Origin: Coriaria nepalensis
Taxonomy: Eukaryota > Streptophyta > Magnoliopsida > Cucurbitales > Coriariaceae
DNA length: 64,000 nt
Direction of reading: 5' to 3'
Assembly (NCBI GenBank): GCA_027186245.1
Contig: CP114484.1
Span: 10,798,001 to 10,862,000 of the forward strand
Below the pieces are notes generated by a model that saw only the letters and a program-made list of their open reading frames with translations, had not been told where the DNA came from and made no database searches. Of this stretch, positions 12,541 through 24,315 are shown piece by piece; the first letter of the stretch is position 1, and each line of letters starts with the position of its first letter. The position numbers were made by a program, and so were the translations under genes.

Positions 12541-13035
12541 GCTTACTGATAGATCTGATCTAGAAGAATCCCTAAGTCACACTCTTAACACAAAAGATGA
12601 GTTCGATTCACCAAGCAGACTAGATCAGAACGAGATGAAACCCTAGATCACAGTAACCGCAGGATTCAAATTTGTAGAAGACAATAACCAGATTTAGCGT
12701 AGAGGAACAGGTCTAACCTGATTCAAGGAGAAATAGAAGAGGAAATCACAAAGGAACAGGTATCAAACCGAAAAGATCTAGAAGAATTCCTCTCCATAAA
12801 CACAAGTAGATCTAGTGAGACTTCAAGCTATACTTGGAAGGGAAACCCATTGAAGGTAATGACTCTCATGCCCGAGAGGAGAAGATGTGGCAGTTAAGCT
12901 CAAGAATGCTGGAGAAGTTTTAGGGAGAAGGTGAAGCCTCTCTCTCTTGCACATCCATAAATCCTCCTCATTAGCTTGAGCAATGTAAGCATGCAATTTC
13001 GCCCTATGAATTCTACCGGGATGTTCAAAATTCAA

Positions 13036-13722
13036 TGTTGGGAATTCGTACTAAGTTTACGCTCTTTTTCAGATACTTGGAACATGAATGCAATAGGAAT
13101 TGTCAGGATCCGTATTGACATCATTGTAATAGTAATATCAGTTACTTGGAACATAGCGCCATTGTTCTTCATAACAATAAGAGTGTTGTTTTAATACCAC
13201 AAGAAGAAAGTATGCATATAATATCAGAATCAAAGTCATAAAGATACTGATTCTTAGAACAATAAGGAAAATAAAGCATCCTTCGTCTATTAGACAAGCC
13301 TCAAACATTTTGAAACAAAAGAACTTCGAATGGCCATCACATTAGTGTTACCGAGCCATACTTGGAAAAAATTTATACAATGGTGCAGATAGGATTCAAA
13401 AATAGGGTCTGACTTTCTCTGTAAGAAATCTGTCTTCAAGAAGAGACCTAGCTTATTGCTAAGAAGTCAATGACATTTGCATAGAATGCCAAAAAGTTAA
13501 ACCTGGGCAAAAGAACGGTGAGTTGAAGCTTGAAAAAACTGCTTGCTAGATTTAGGTGTATAATAAGTTCCACTTATCAAAATTGGATGATTCCAAAGCT
13601 CACAAGTTTGTTTTAATGATGCCTAACTGTGTGCATTGGAGTCAACGTAACTTAGATGAGGAATAAAAAATTCATCTCTGATATGCTTGATGCTCATAAG
13701 TAAAGTAATCAAAATTTTAACA
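13036..13722 (-). mobile_element. putative 3' LTR of a Ty1/copia element (minus orientation)
   Basis: The high-coordinate end is fixed by the polypurine tract AAGGAGGAG read on the minus strand, directly after which the LTR begins with TGTTAAAATTTTG. A matching terminus on the other side is TGTTGGGAATTC at 13036 (read on the plus strand), giving a 687-bp block with the usual TGTT..AACA ends. No second copy of this LTR was noticed, so the outer end is inferred from the terminal bases alone. Confidence 0.5.
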
Positions 13723-14010
13723 CTCCTCCTTGAGTGTTTTGCTTGAGATCCCAAGTTTGGTTCTGAAGAATTCAAACTTGTAGATCCTGAGTGACTTTTT
13801 GAATATGTTAGCAAATTGATCATTTGAACTGCAAAATATCAATTTGATTTCCCCTTCTTCAATCCTCTCCCTTATCACATGAAATTTGATATGAATGTGT
13901 TTGGTTTTCCCGAACTAAACTAGATTTTCAAATATGGAATAGTTGAATTGCTATCATAGTAAAGTGTAGTATGAGAAGTTTGAACAAAACTCAAATCACT
14001 TGAAAAGTAA
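13720..14010 (-). mobile_element. Ty1/copia pol 3' end (RNase H), degenerate
   Basis: On the minus strand a frame ending in EEC and a stop at about 13724 reads KTKHIHIKFHVIRER, EEGEIKLIFCSSNDQ, ANIFKKSL and TKLGI. This is the C-terminal RNase H block of plant copia polyproteins (family pattern TKHI-I--H-IR, E-G-I-L-----Q-ADI-TK-L). Just upstream, YYDSNST in another frame corresponds to the YCDN/S-A block, so at least one frameshift and one stop (in the NLV-stop-FGK segment) are present. The rest of the element (RT, integrase, gag, 5' LTR) was not recognised toward 14800. Confidence 0.8.
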
Positions 14011-14795
14011 GGAAGACACTCGAATAAAGACAGTGGCAGTTTTAGCCCAGCTATGTACAAATACCGGGAAAATGAAAAGACACAACGGAACAACAAAAAC
14101 GAAAGCCAAGTAAATTAAGCATGGCAAAAACAGTAGCTTTAGTTCAGCGGCACTCTTAGGAACAGAGAACTAAGGGAGAGCTCGAACTTGCTTAAAAGGC
14201 AACAAGGAAATAACCGGATCCACTCAAACTTACTTAAAAGTCAACTTCCATGTCTTTAAACAGATCGTGTCCCCCCTCTTTAATTATTTATTGAGCTAGG
14301 CTCACATGCATGTATTCTTCTTTATTTTCATAAGTATATATAGATTGGTGGATTAGTGTAAGAAAAAAAGTATGTACCTAATCATCTTACTTGATTATGA
14401 TCACTTTTGACTAATCAACATGCTTGGAACTAAACGACATATCCTTTGTCCAACATAAAATTCTTGAATGATACAATTAAGCTACTTCTTATCAACTATT
14501 GAATTATCCTCTCTCTGTCTCTCTCTCCCAATTTGATTATCTGATCTAATTCCAACGTGCAAGGAAAGTAGAAGGGCTGACATAATGAAATTCATTTGTG
14601 TCAGCAGTGACCCGACAATTTATTGAATTTTCTACCTAATATGAGTATAATAAATTACGTCTGAAACGTCCATTTTGTATTAAGATCACGTGCAGCACAT
14701 TCTTTAATAACCAAGAATATTATTGAATTGACGATATAGAAGTTAGCAATACATCATTGTTTCCCATCGCTTTTTCCCCCCACCCTTTTTTTTCA
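14011..14795. other. upstream region of MATE copy 2
   Basis: No recognisable coding sequence. A CT repeat at 14511-14528 and AT-rich sequence precede the start codon. Any remaining copia sequence here is too decayed to read. Confidence 0.45.
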
Positions 14796-17081
14796 ATGGC
14801 AATTAGTGAAGATCAAGCGGAGCATCCATTGTTAGAAGCAAAACCGGGTCAGCAAAATGGAGATCATCGAAATGGGGAATTAATAGTAAGTCAAGAAGAT
14901 GGACTTGCATCAAGGTTTTGGGCTGAAAGCCAGAAACTATGGCGGATCGTGGGACCATCAATTTTGAGCCGTTTAGCTAATTACTCCATGAACTTCATTG
15001 CACAAGTTTTTGCTGGCCAGCTTGGCGAGGTTGAACTTGCTTCCATGACCATTGCCCTCACTCTCATTGTCGGCTTTAATTTCGGTCTTCTGGTATGTTG
15101 TGAAACTTAATTAGCTGCATCTTATACATGTAATTGTCATGTTGATGTTTAGGAAATATAACAAATATCAAATCAATATCGCTTTATATCTCACATCATT
15201 TTGAATATTTGATGCAAGTTACAGGATGCTGTTATTTGTATTGTCCAATATTACTAACTCCATCTTAAACATAAATGAATGAGTTTTCTTGAGTTGCTAG
15301 TGGTTAATTCAATGTTTCGTTGGTTTCGGAACAGCTAGGGATGGCGAGCGCATTAGAAACATTATGCGGGCAAGCATTCGGTGCGAAAAAGTACGACATG
15401 TTGGGAATATATCTACAAAGGTCATGGATCGTGCTCTTCCTTACTTGTTTCATTCTCCTACCATTGTTCTTCTTCACGACGCCTATCATGAAGGCATTAG
15501 GGCAGTCGGACGAAGTCGCCGAAGAGTCGGGCATAGTTGTGCTGTGGCTTATTCCTTTACATTTCAGCTTTGCTTTCGTTTTCCCTTTGTCTAGGTTTCT
15601 ACAGAGCCAACTAAAGACAGCGGTTATTGCATGGGCATCTCTTGTTGCATTGACTGTTAACATTTTATTGTGTTGGGTTTGTGTTTATGTTTGGGATCTT
15701 GGTGTTGTGGGCGCTGCCGTTGCTTTGGACATAGCATGGTGGGTTAATGTTCTTGCCTTGTATGTTTACATTGTTTTCGGTTGGTGTCCGAACACTTGGA
15801 CTGGTTACTCTACTCAGGCTTTTGTTGGGCTTTGGGACTATTTCAAGCTCTCTGTTTCTTCTGGAGTTATGCTCTGGTAATTTACTTATTTTCTTCTATT
15901 TATTGGTTTGTTTATTTTCTCTGTCTAATTTTTATTTTGATGTGGAGTTTAGCTTGGAGACTTGGTATTACCGGATATTGATATTGCTCACAGGGCACTT
16001 ACAGAATGCCACTGTCGCGTTAGATGCCTTGTCTATTTGGTAATATGTTGAACTATGTTGTCTTAATTGTTTCAAAATTATTTTGGTTTTGAGTCTTTTA
16101 AATTCTTAGAAATCATCTTCTCTTTGGCAGCATGAACATAAATGGGTGGGAGCTGATGATTCCTCTCGCGTTCCTAGCCGCAACCGGGTACGTGCGTAGT
16201 TTATTAGATTCTCCGTGTAACAACCTGAACAGTTCACTATTACTTACTCAGTTGGTGATGATGATATGATGCAGGGTCCGGGTAGCAAATGAGCTTGGAG
16301 GTGGAAATGGGAAGGCAGCAAAATATGCAGCATTAGTATCGGTTATCCATTCGACTATGATCGGGCTTTTCTTCTTTATACTAATAATCATTCTTCATGA
16401 CAAGATAGCATATATTTTCACAACCAGCACTGATGTTGTTGAAGCTGTTGATTCACTTTCCCATCTTTTAGCCTTCACCATTCTCTTGAACAGCGTTCAG
16501 CCTGTTTTATCAGGTCATGCTCATCTCTCTCCCCGGATAAAGTGTTCATAGTGTTCCGACGTGTCGCTTGGGTTCGTTTTGCAACTGTGATGGAATGTTT
16601 GAATGCTGATGCAGGGGTTGCGATTGGATCTGGCTGGCAAGCATGGGTTGCGTATATAAATTTGGGCTGCTACTATTTTATTGGGCTCCCGCTTGGCATT
16701 TTGATGGGCTGGGTCTTCTCCTTTGGAACCGCGGTACTTGATCATGTGAACTTATTCAGTAAAACTAATTTGGGCCGATGGCTTGGGCCCTCTGTTATGC
16801 TTTGTATATACGTGCAGGGTATATGGGCCGGGATGATAGTTGGTGGGACCGGCATTCAGACAATAATACTAGCTGTTATAACAATTAAAAGAGATTGGGA
16901 AAAAGAGGTACGTGTAGTGTTTCTCTTTCAATTTCGTTACTTCCATCATGTCCATGTTATTAGTTATAGTTAGTTAATTAATTGATGCTCCAATTCAAAT
17001 GTGCAGGCGGAGAGTTCTAGTTTACGGGTGAAGAAGTGGTCAGGCCATGATGATGATCAACCACAATTTTTAAACGAGTAA
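14796..17081 (+). CDS. MATE efflux transporter, DTX27-type (tandem copy 2)
   Basis: Eight coding exons: 14796-15092, 15335-15876, 15953-16039, 16131-16187, 16275-16513, 16615-16733, 16818-16907 and 17007-17081, giving 501 aa. Exons 2 to 8 are 542, 87, 57, 239, 119, 90 and 75 nt, exactly as in copy 1; only exon 1 differs (297 against 312 nt). The same MATE hallmarks are present ([54 protein letters not shown]), with a divergent N-terminus [16 protein letters not shown]. The frame is open upstream to 14757, but the Met at 14796 aligns better with copy 1. The C-terminal tail after DWEKEAESS differs from copy 1. Substrate is unknown; divergence at the termini hints at some specialisation. Confidence 0.93.
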
Positions 17082-17921
17082 ATATTTGATATAATCTATA
17101 GTTAAGATCTTATTATAAGAAGATAGAAAATATAATCTCAATTTTCTAATATTATTAAATTTATCGGTGTGGTATTTTAAATTGATTGATTTCGTATCAA
17201 TATATTTAATAATATTAAATAGTTATGATCAATTTTTTTTTTTTTTTGTGATCAAATTTTTATAATAAATTATATCAAATATTTTTTATTACTAAATATC
17301 AATATTTATATAATAATCTATTAAATTAAATTTTATTATAATTATAAAATATATTTTTATATATTACATCATCCATAAAAATAATTTTTATATTACGATA
17401 AATCTTAGTTCGCGATGACCCGGTGTATGTCATAGGCCTTGGGCTAGATAGCTCCATTGTTAATACTGTATATTATTTTATTTTTTAAGCTGATCTTGAT
17501 CAGTCGCCTAAAGATGATCACATATGAATTAACATACGTATCAGTCGCCTAAAGCTCGTTTTGCATGAGTAGGGTCGAGGAGCCATGGTCTGCGTGTGGA
17601 GATAGGATCAAGAAGCCATTGTCTGAGGGCAAAACTGGGTACAGGTTTATGACCGCTGCGAGTTGGGCCCATCGGAATCCATGTTCATGTTGTCATGGAA
17701 GTAGGTTTGTTCTAGACCTAGGCTTTCAGAAATCGGTTTTAGCAGCTTCTCTACATTGTCTGATATACTCTTCCCACAATTTCACTGTTTTACATAAAAT
17801 AGGGGCCAAAAAAGATAGAAGAAATATAAACAATATCACAGTTTGATCCTTGATTTTTAGACAACTTAATTAGTAAGTCAACTTCCGTATAATAAGACTA
17901 AAATGTCTTGTCTAAGAATAC
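17082..17921. other. intergenic region 3' of MATE copy 2
   Basis: AT-rich to about 17400, then ordinary sequence. The 93-codon open frame at 17565-17846 (+) has no family resemblance and I do not call it a gene. Confidence 0.4.
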
Positions 17922-18190
17922 CTGAAACTAGGAGGTTTAAGAGGGGTAGTGAAGTTAGGATGCACATAAACCTTGAGATATTGCCTCCACAAAAAATGTC
18001 TTGTCTACTTTCACATTGAATCTTGTTCCCCACCTTATCGGATCCAACAAATTCCTCCCTGCAAACCTCTTCCTTTTCATCATCTCCTAAATCAAAGAAA
18101 CTCAAACTTCCTCTCACCATCTCCTTCCGTAGTGTTTCCGACACGCCGTGGTTTATTATCTTCACACAAAGCCATAGGCTTATTTCTTGG
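17922..18190 (-). pseudogene. 2-oxoglutarate/Fe(II)-dependent dioxygenase, broken first-exon fragment
   Basis: On the minus strand the DIOX_N region is readable in three frames: INHGVSETLRKEMVRGSLSF and FFDLGDDEKEEV, then GRNLLDPIRWGTRFNVKVDK, then LWRQYLKVYVHPNFTTPLKP ending in a plausible exon end with donor GT at 17921. The family reads GFFM-INHGV, EEK-EFAGK-LLDPIRCGTSFN and FWRDYLKV-VHP-F in one frame, so there are at least two frameshifts: one near the GRN block and one in a run of six T near 17990. A stop also interrupts the region before INHGV. No later exons with the HxD..H iron site were recognised nearby. This is a dead fragment of the DOXC class of specialised-metabolism oxygenases. 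Confidence 0.75.
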
Positions 18191-18422
18191 TCGATATTTT
18201 ATGAGGCATGTACATGGATACAAATATCATATACGATTTAATATGAATATAATAATACAGTAAATTAAAGAAATTTGGATATATACTTGTCTTAAGTTCT
18301 TTATTATTATTATTATTTTATTTATAATTTTCAACTTTCAACGTAAACAATATGAATTATATCTGAGACTGACATCTAATATACAACTCTAACTTACTCT
18401 ATGGGATGAAGAGACTCAACTT

Positions 18423-18574
18423 ATGAAGGATCTTTCGATCTTTAGAGTTACTCTACGAGACTCAACCCGTAAAATGATCTTCGACACTTAAAATTACTCT
18501 TCGAGTAGAATGGCTCTTTAGATCAAGTCCTTTCGACTTATTGAATAACTCTAAGGATCGAAAGCCTTTCATAT
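18423..18574. repeat. imperfect inverted repeat (foldback)
   Basis: The arm at 18423-18450 (ATGAAGGATCTTTCGATCTT then TAGAGTTA) is nearly the reverse complement of 18545-18574, which reads ATAACTCTAAGGATCGAAAG then CCTTTCATAT. The loop is about 95 nt and itself repeats ACTC and CGA-rich words. It could be a decayed MITE or a small-RNA hairpin. Confidence 0.55.
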
Positions 18575-20437
18575 ATCGAGTATTTTTTACCCGTAGAATA
18601 ATTATAAGGGTCAAATGGCTCTTCACAAGTCAACATCCGTAGAGAAACTTAGAGTTACATGTGAAATACATATACCGACATCTCAAATGTTGGTAATTTC
18701 ATATTTACTATTAGTTCAAGCGAACATAAATTTTCAATAATGCACCGAGTTTATTTTTGAGAATAAATGTGGTCATAACTTCTAACGAGTTCGCGAGCTT
18801 AAATAAGTTTGTTGACGAAAGGTGAAATGAAAATTCAAAACATCAAACGTGTGTTAATGGAGAGGGATACGAAAAAAAAAAAATCGGGGAAAAGAAGAAA
18901 AAAAATTTAAAATATGTGAGTTAAATTCAGTGACCCGCATATTTTTTATCGCATAATTCATCACTAGACGACGTAACTTACTCAAAGACATCAAATCTAC
19001 ATAAACAACTCAGATTCAACAGATCATATTAGCGTTATGCAATCCGACTCTTAATAATATATCCATATTACTAAATTTTGGCCGTTTTGGGTTTTTACCA
19101 TTTTTTTTTTCAAAATTACCGTATAACCTAGTGTCATATTTTACTGTTCCCTAATAAAAAAATTCTTAAACATAATATTGTTTTCATAAAATATTGTACT
19201 AAAATCAAATCTATATATATATTTTTTTTCAGAATGTCTGGAATTTATTGCCAGCCCAAGTGTGAGTATTTTCCGATCAGGACAATTGGCAAGTGGGAGT
19301 CACATCCGTGGGCCATACATTTGACCTATCGTCTTATATTAGTAAACCATATGCACAGTAAATCCTTTGACTCACAATCATTGGGCTAATTCTACCCAAT
19401 CCAAAAAAGCCCAACCATGCAGGTCCATTCCAGGCTAGTCGGTCACAAATCAAAATTATAAGTCGGTCACAATCAATATTCCGACTCCCTTTCTTTGAAA
19501 TTCGAACATTTTTTTTATTTATTTTTTAATTGTTTTTTTCGCTTCATCATAATTCTAAATTCTTATATCGCCTTCTCACCCACTTATGTCTACTAATATA
19601 TCCTTTTTTTGGAACATACCTACACGTTTTAAACACAGATCGATGGGCTCAGATCAAGGAGCTATTTGTAACTTTTCCGACCCGGCCCACAAAAAAATGA
19701 TTCGAATTACAAGTACCCAGAAAAAAACTTTGAACTGACTACTCGGAATTTGAGGTAACCCTAGGCTACTAGGTAGCTTAGCAAGCTAATAAACCCTAGA
19801 TTCTTAGGTCAACAGGCCTATTAATTAGTTAATTAACAGGACATATACTTGCTTTAAACTAATTAGTGTCTTCTTAACTAAACTCAATACAACACAGCGC
19901 AACACAACAACAGGGCTTGGACCGCGTTGGCTTAAAAATAGAAGGTGCTAGGCTAGGTTAAGCTAATACATGTTGCCCACTTGTAGAGATTTTAGAGTTT
20001 CTGGTGAACCGCACCCTGCGCTTCAATTCACATGCATTTATGCTACCAGACAATTCATGATTATCAAAATAAATAAATAAATAAACATCTGATTTTGTCG
20101 GTATGCGTATGGTTTTATTAGGTGATGAGTTGTGCTAATTTTGTACATATCTTCTTTACCTGCAAACTCTTCCATTCATCAATCAGAGACAAATCCCTCA
20201 TCAAGTAGTAATTCTTATTCAATGAGTCTCCGAGTTATATAAATTTTTGTGTAGATATAATTTATGCTCATATGTTAAATTAAAATCTCATTAAATTTAT
20301 AATATTTATAATTAAAATAATTGTCTAGACTATACTTATATAATAAGAATACTTCAACATCAAATGAACTTCTTACTGTTACACTCAGTGGAATGCTGGG
20401 CCTCAGATTCTTTTCTATGATCATGATCAAATTTATT

Positions 20438-20457
20438 ATTATTATTATTATTATTAT
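20438..20457. repeat. (TTA)n microsatellite
   Basis: A short run of perfect TTA/ATT trinucleotides. Confidence 0.85.
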
Positions 20458-21418
20458 TCGTCGGGCTAGATTTCTGAACAGATCAACCACATCGGCAAGT
20501 GTAGGTAAGATTAAGATAGAGGCTGCATGTGATAACTGGACAATATGAGAATGTAGTAAGTGAGGTTGAGGCTGAAGTTCATGGGGGAATTGAGGGTCGC
20601 GTCAGCTGTTATGATGATAGCTAGACGAGATGAAAAGATATTAGGCTGAAGTTGAGTTAAATATTTCATCTCTTGTTTTTGGTCCAAAGGAAAATACGCT
20701 GAAGAAGAAGATATTACTCTGGCCCTTGAGTGGTGACCATATCTCTACCATATCATACTGAGGCAACTCTGAAAATGATTATAGAATATAGAATAATCAG
20801 ACCGTTGAATAATGTGAGTATAACATATGTAAATATATCTAGAGTTTTATAACCTTAAATATGTATAAAAGCTAATTGATATATAAAAATAATGTATATG
20901 TATTCATACTCAAATTATCTTATATATATTATCTCTCACACCCTCTCTAACTTGACTAGAATAATGGAATGGAGTTGACCGACTTTAACTCCGATCATTC
21001 TTTATTTATGAATGCATATATATGATCTTAAAAGCATATTGTGAAGCCCCTTATAAATAGATTTCCACATTAATATTATTATTATACTTTTTGGTTAGGG
21101 AAAGCTGATTTTAATTGCTAATGTGAGAAATATATAGTTTACGAGTATAGAGACTGTTCGTACAACATTTGTATTGTAATAAAAGATTGAGATTCGGCGA
21201 AGAACCCGAAAGAACTGGTTGTAGAGAATGTATTTACTGAGACTCATCATGTGGGGGTTAAAATAATCAAACTTGTGTTAAAGAATGTACTATTTTTCTA
21301 ATTAACTAGAAAAAAGTAAAGAGAGGAAAGAGAGAATCGTATCGTGAAGTAAAAACAAGTGCCGCAGAGAGAGTACTAGGTCTAGGTCTTGGAAAAAGAG
21401 GTGACAAGTGATTCATGT

Positions 21419-21438
21419 ATTATATATATATATATATA
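21419..21438. repeat. (AT)n microsatellite
   Basis: Ten perfect AT units in the distal promoter of the bHLH gene. Confidence 0.85.
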
Positions 21439-22469
21439 GATACAGATGGTTAGAGAGCGACAGAGGTGCCCTAAGTGAGGTCAGGTCATGTTGGATTCCT
21501 CTGACTCTGCCGAGGCTAGCTCAGCTCATTTCCGACATCTAAACTGAGTAGTTTTCGATGTCATGATCAGAATCTTTTGGAAATCACCGGCTTTTCCTCG
21601 CTTTTCTGATTGTAATGGCCAAGTGTTGATTCACCATGCATATTAATGTGTAACTTCCTAAAACACTAAACAAAACCATGCATGCACCAAATAATTCTAT
21701 CACACATGACACGTCGAGATATAATTTAGACAACACGCAGTTGATTTGCTAATTAAAAATAAGAAATACTGATTCCCTATTTTATACTTCATTTGTAGAG
21801 GTTAAGATTCGTCTGAGTTTATCCACTCTATAATCATGTCATATAATCGTGAACAATATCAAACATACAAGATCTAGCTACCAATTTTACTATCGATTAT
21901 TGGTCAAACGGTAGTAAGAAAAGAGAATCTCATCTCTCTCTCTCTCTCTTTCTGTGCTTGAGACATGGATGTGACTGGCTATGGGTCTACATTGTATTAT
22001 GTATTTTCTCACGTGTAATCCACTGTACATTTCTTGTTATTGTTTCATCGCGTCCCTAAAAAGGCCTGTACTATTATGCTTTCCACATGCATGCATGATA
22101 TAATATACGAAAAAATTGAAAGAAAAAAAGAGGAAGATTAAAATTAAATATAATAATTATAAAGTTGTAGTAGTCCGGTCTATGGGTTATATATATAAAT
22201 ACAAGTATATGATGGGTAATAGAAGTAGGTCTTGCATGAACAAACAGATCTCTGTGTTCCTAAAAAGCTCATCACCTTTCTGTCTCTCTCTCTCTCTTTT
22301 CACCTTTCTTCATCTTCCTCTGTCTTCTCTCAGGAAAAAGAAAAGGTAAAAAGACAAGTAACAACAATAGAAACTCTTGTTTCTTACAAAAAAAGCTGTA
22401 CTTAATAAACAGTCTGATCGTTTGCTTCATGCAAAATAATTAATCAGCGAAAGCTGCTGGTCCATAATA

Positions 22470-23680
22470 ATGGCTCTAGAAACTGTGGTGTACCCACAAG
22501 ACAACACATCTACTATATTCAGTTGCAGTATCAAGAACCTCCTCTCCGTCTCGTCTGGGCTAGGATTCCCCGGCAGCGGCCACGGCGTCGGCTGTTGGGG
22601 TTATTTCGATCATCACCATCTCCCAGACATGGAAAGTGCTATTCACGATCATCGGTATGTTAAGGATGACTACTATAACCATCAGTACCTGCCCTATTCT
22701 AATTACTCTTCACCTGATCAAAATCTCCGGCAAGGTCCAGCTCATGAAGTAGATGACCTCATCCCTCCTTCGTTAACAGAGCCACCAGCTCCGGCAAGAG
22801 CACTATTCACAGCGACCAGTGGTAGTAGTAGTAGTAGGAGGAAAAGAAGGAGGTGCAATAAGAGCATGAAGGACAAGGAACAGATGGAGAATCAAAGGAT
22901 GACTCATATTGTAGTAGAGAGAAACCGCCGCAAGCAGATGAATCACTACCTTGCCCTTCTCCGCTCCTTGATGCCTTCTTCTTACGTTCAAAGGGTCTGT
23001 TTTCTTAATTTTTCCCAATCAAATTGATTTACCCTGTATTAATTGATTAGTTAATTTGCAATGTATCATTGCAGGGCGACCAAGCATCTATTATAGGAGG
23101 GGCAATTAATTTTGTGAAAGAGCTAGAGCAGCACTTGCAATTCATTCAGGCCCATAAGTACTTACCACAACCACTTGATCATCATCTCCCATCCGATCCA
23201 TTTGCGGAGTTCTTCACCTTCCCACAGTACTCGACACGAGCAACAACTCCTCCGACCAAAGAGGAAAAGGAGGTGGAGCCGCCGTTAGTGGCGGCAGATA
23301 TTGAAGTGACGATGTCAGACAGCCATGCAAACCTTAAAATACAGTCTAGAAAACAGCCCAAGCAGTTATTGAAGTTGGTTGTTGGGCTTCAGAGCTTGAG
23401 GCTTAGTGTTCTTCACCTTAATGTTACCACCACTCCTGATCAAATGGTTATGTACTCATTTAGTGTTAAGGTAATCAGCTACTAATTAATTAATATTACA
23501 GTAAAAAATGATTTTTCTTTTTAAGGGTTTAAAAATTGTCTGAACTAATTTGCTGTTCATCTGTGAATCTATGGCATATAGGTTGAAGAAGAGTGTCAGC
23601 TGAGTACAATGGATGACATAGCAGCGGCAGTTAATCAAATGCTACATGCAGTTAATCAAGAGGAGGTTACTATCAGCTAA
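22470..23680 (+). CDS. bHLH transcription factor, subgroup Ia (bHLH94/bHLH96-like)
   Basis: Three coding exons: 22470-22994, 23075-23470 and 23582-23680, giving 339 aa. The N-terminus [11 protein letters not shown] and the block [18 protein letters not shown] match the bHLH94/96/67/57 group related to SPCH, MUTE and FAMA. The basic region is at about 141-156 with H146-E150-R154, the pattern for E-box/G-box DNA binding. Helix 1 contains [10 protein letters not shown] and helix 2 contains [17 protein letters not shown]. An ACT-like dimerisation region follows, from [14 protein letters not shown] through [20 protein letters not shown] to the C-terminus. A basic RRKRRRCNK stretch before the bHLH is a likely nuclear signal. 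The first intron falls after SYVQR, the conserved position for this group. Target genes cannot be inferred. Confidence 0.92.
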
Positions 23681-24050
23681 TTGTCTTAACATTAATTAAT
23701 TAATCGTTCATATATTAGTGTATCAAACAATTGTCAGCTGTTAAGTCTGTTCAGACAATAAAACCTAAGAGGCGGGTCCCTCTAAATTCAATGTTGTCGT
23801 ATTTCTATTCAAGACCCGTGTTCCTCACGTGACGCGTATATACAAAACTTGTTTTCCCCCACGAAAACATTCTCTTGGAATATGATTGGATGATTGGTTA
23901 TATAAAATTCATAGTGAAGTTATATTTTGGAAATGAGCGAAGTTAAAGACATTAAAAATAACTTTAAATAAAATAAAATAAACTAATAAAGGACTGCTAA
24001 CTGCTAAGACTATGATTTCATATACTACCTTGAGGTAATCATATTTATAT
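23681..24050. other. 3' flank of the bHLH gene
   Basis: Contains the 3' UTR and AT-rich sequence. No gene is seen. Confidence 0.5.
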
Positions 24051-24315
24051 GGAGTGTTTGGTTTCGAATTTTTTTTTTAATGAAAATGAAGTTAAAATAA
24101 ATATTTTTTGATAAAAATAAAATTACCTATTTATTAATTATATATTTTTTTCTTTTTTTTAAACTTCATAAAATATCCATAAGTTTGGTTAAGTATGATA
24201 ATTCAAATTATTTTATACTAATTATTATATATGCAATCAAAACCCATATAATAAAATTCTCAATTTTAAATACATATTTCTTTTTTTTTTCATTATAATC
24301 TATCCAAACGCGCCC
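24051..24315. mobile_element. probable MITE (hAT-like, GTTTGG terminal repeats)
   Basis: The block starts GGAGTGTTTGG and ends CCAAACGCGCCC, so its ends are imperfect inverted repeats sharing GTTTGG and followed on both inner sides by A/T-rich AATGAAAA-type sequence. It is about 265 bp, AT-rich and non-coding, as expected for a miniature inverted-repeat element. No clean target-site duplication was seen, so the family is uncertain. Confidence 0.6.

Larger units (their letters stand above)
18191..22469. other. 4.3-kb intergenic region upstream of the bHLH gene
   Basis: No protein-coding gene is supported. It holds an imperfect foldback at 18423-18574, an ATT trinucleotide run at about 20438-20457, an (AT)n tract at 21419-21438 and CT tracts at 21932-21949 and 22282-22298. 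The last is probably in the 5' leader of the bHLH gene. Open frames at 20275-20548 on both strands are low-complexity. Confidence 0.5.

Noticed and set aside
20275..20548. overlapping open frames on both strands
   Set aside because: Both are built on an ATT/TTA repeat giving poly-Ile; no protein family is visible.
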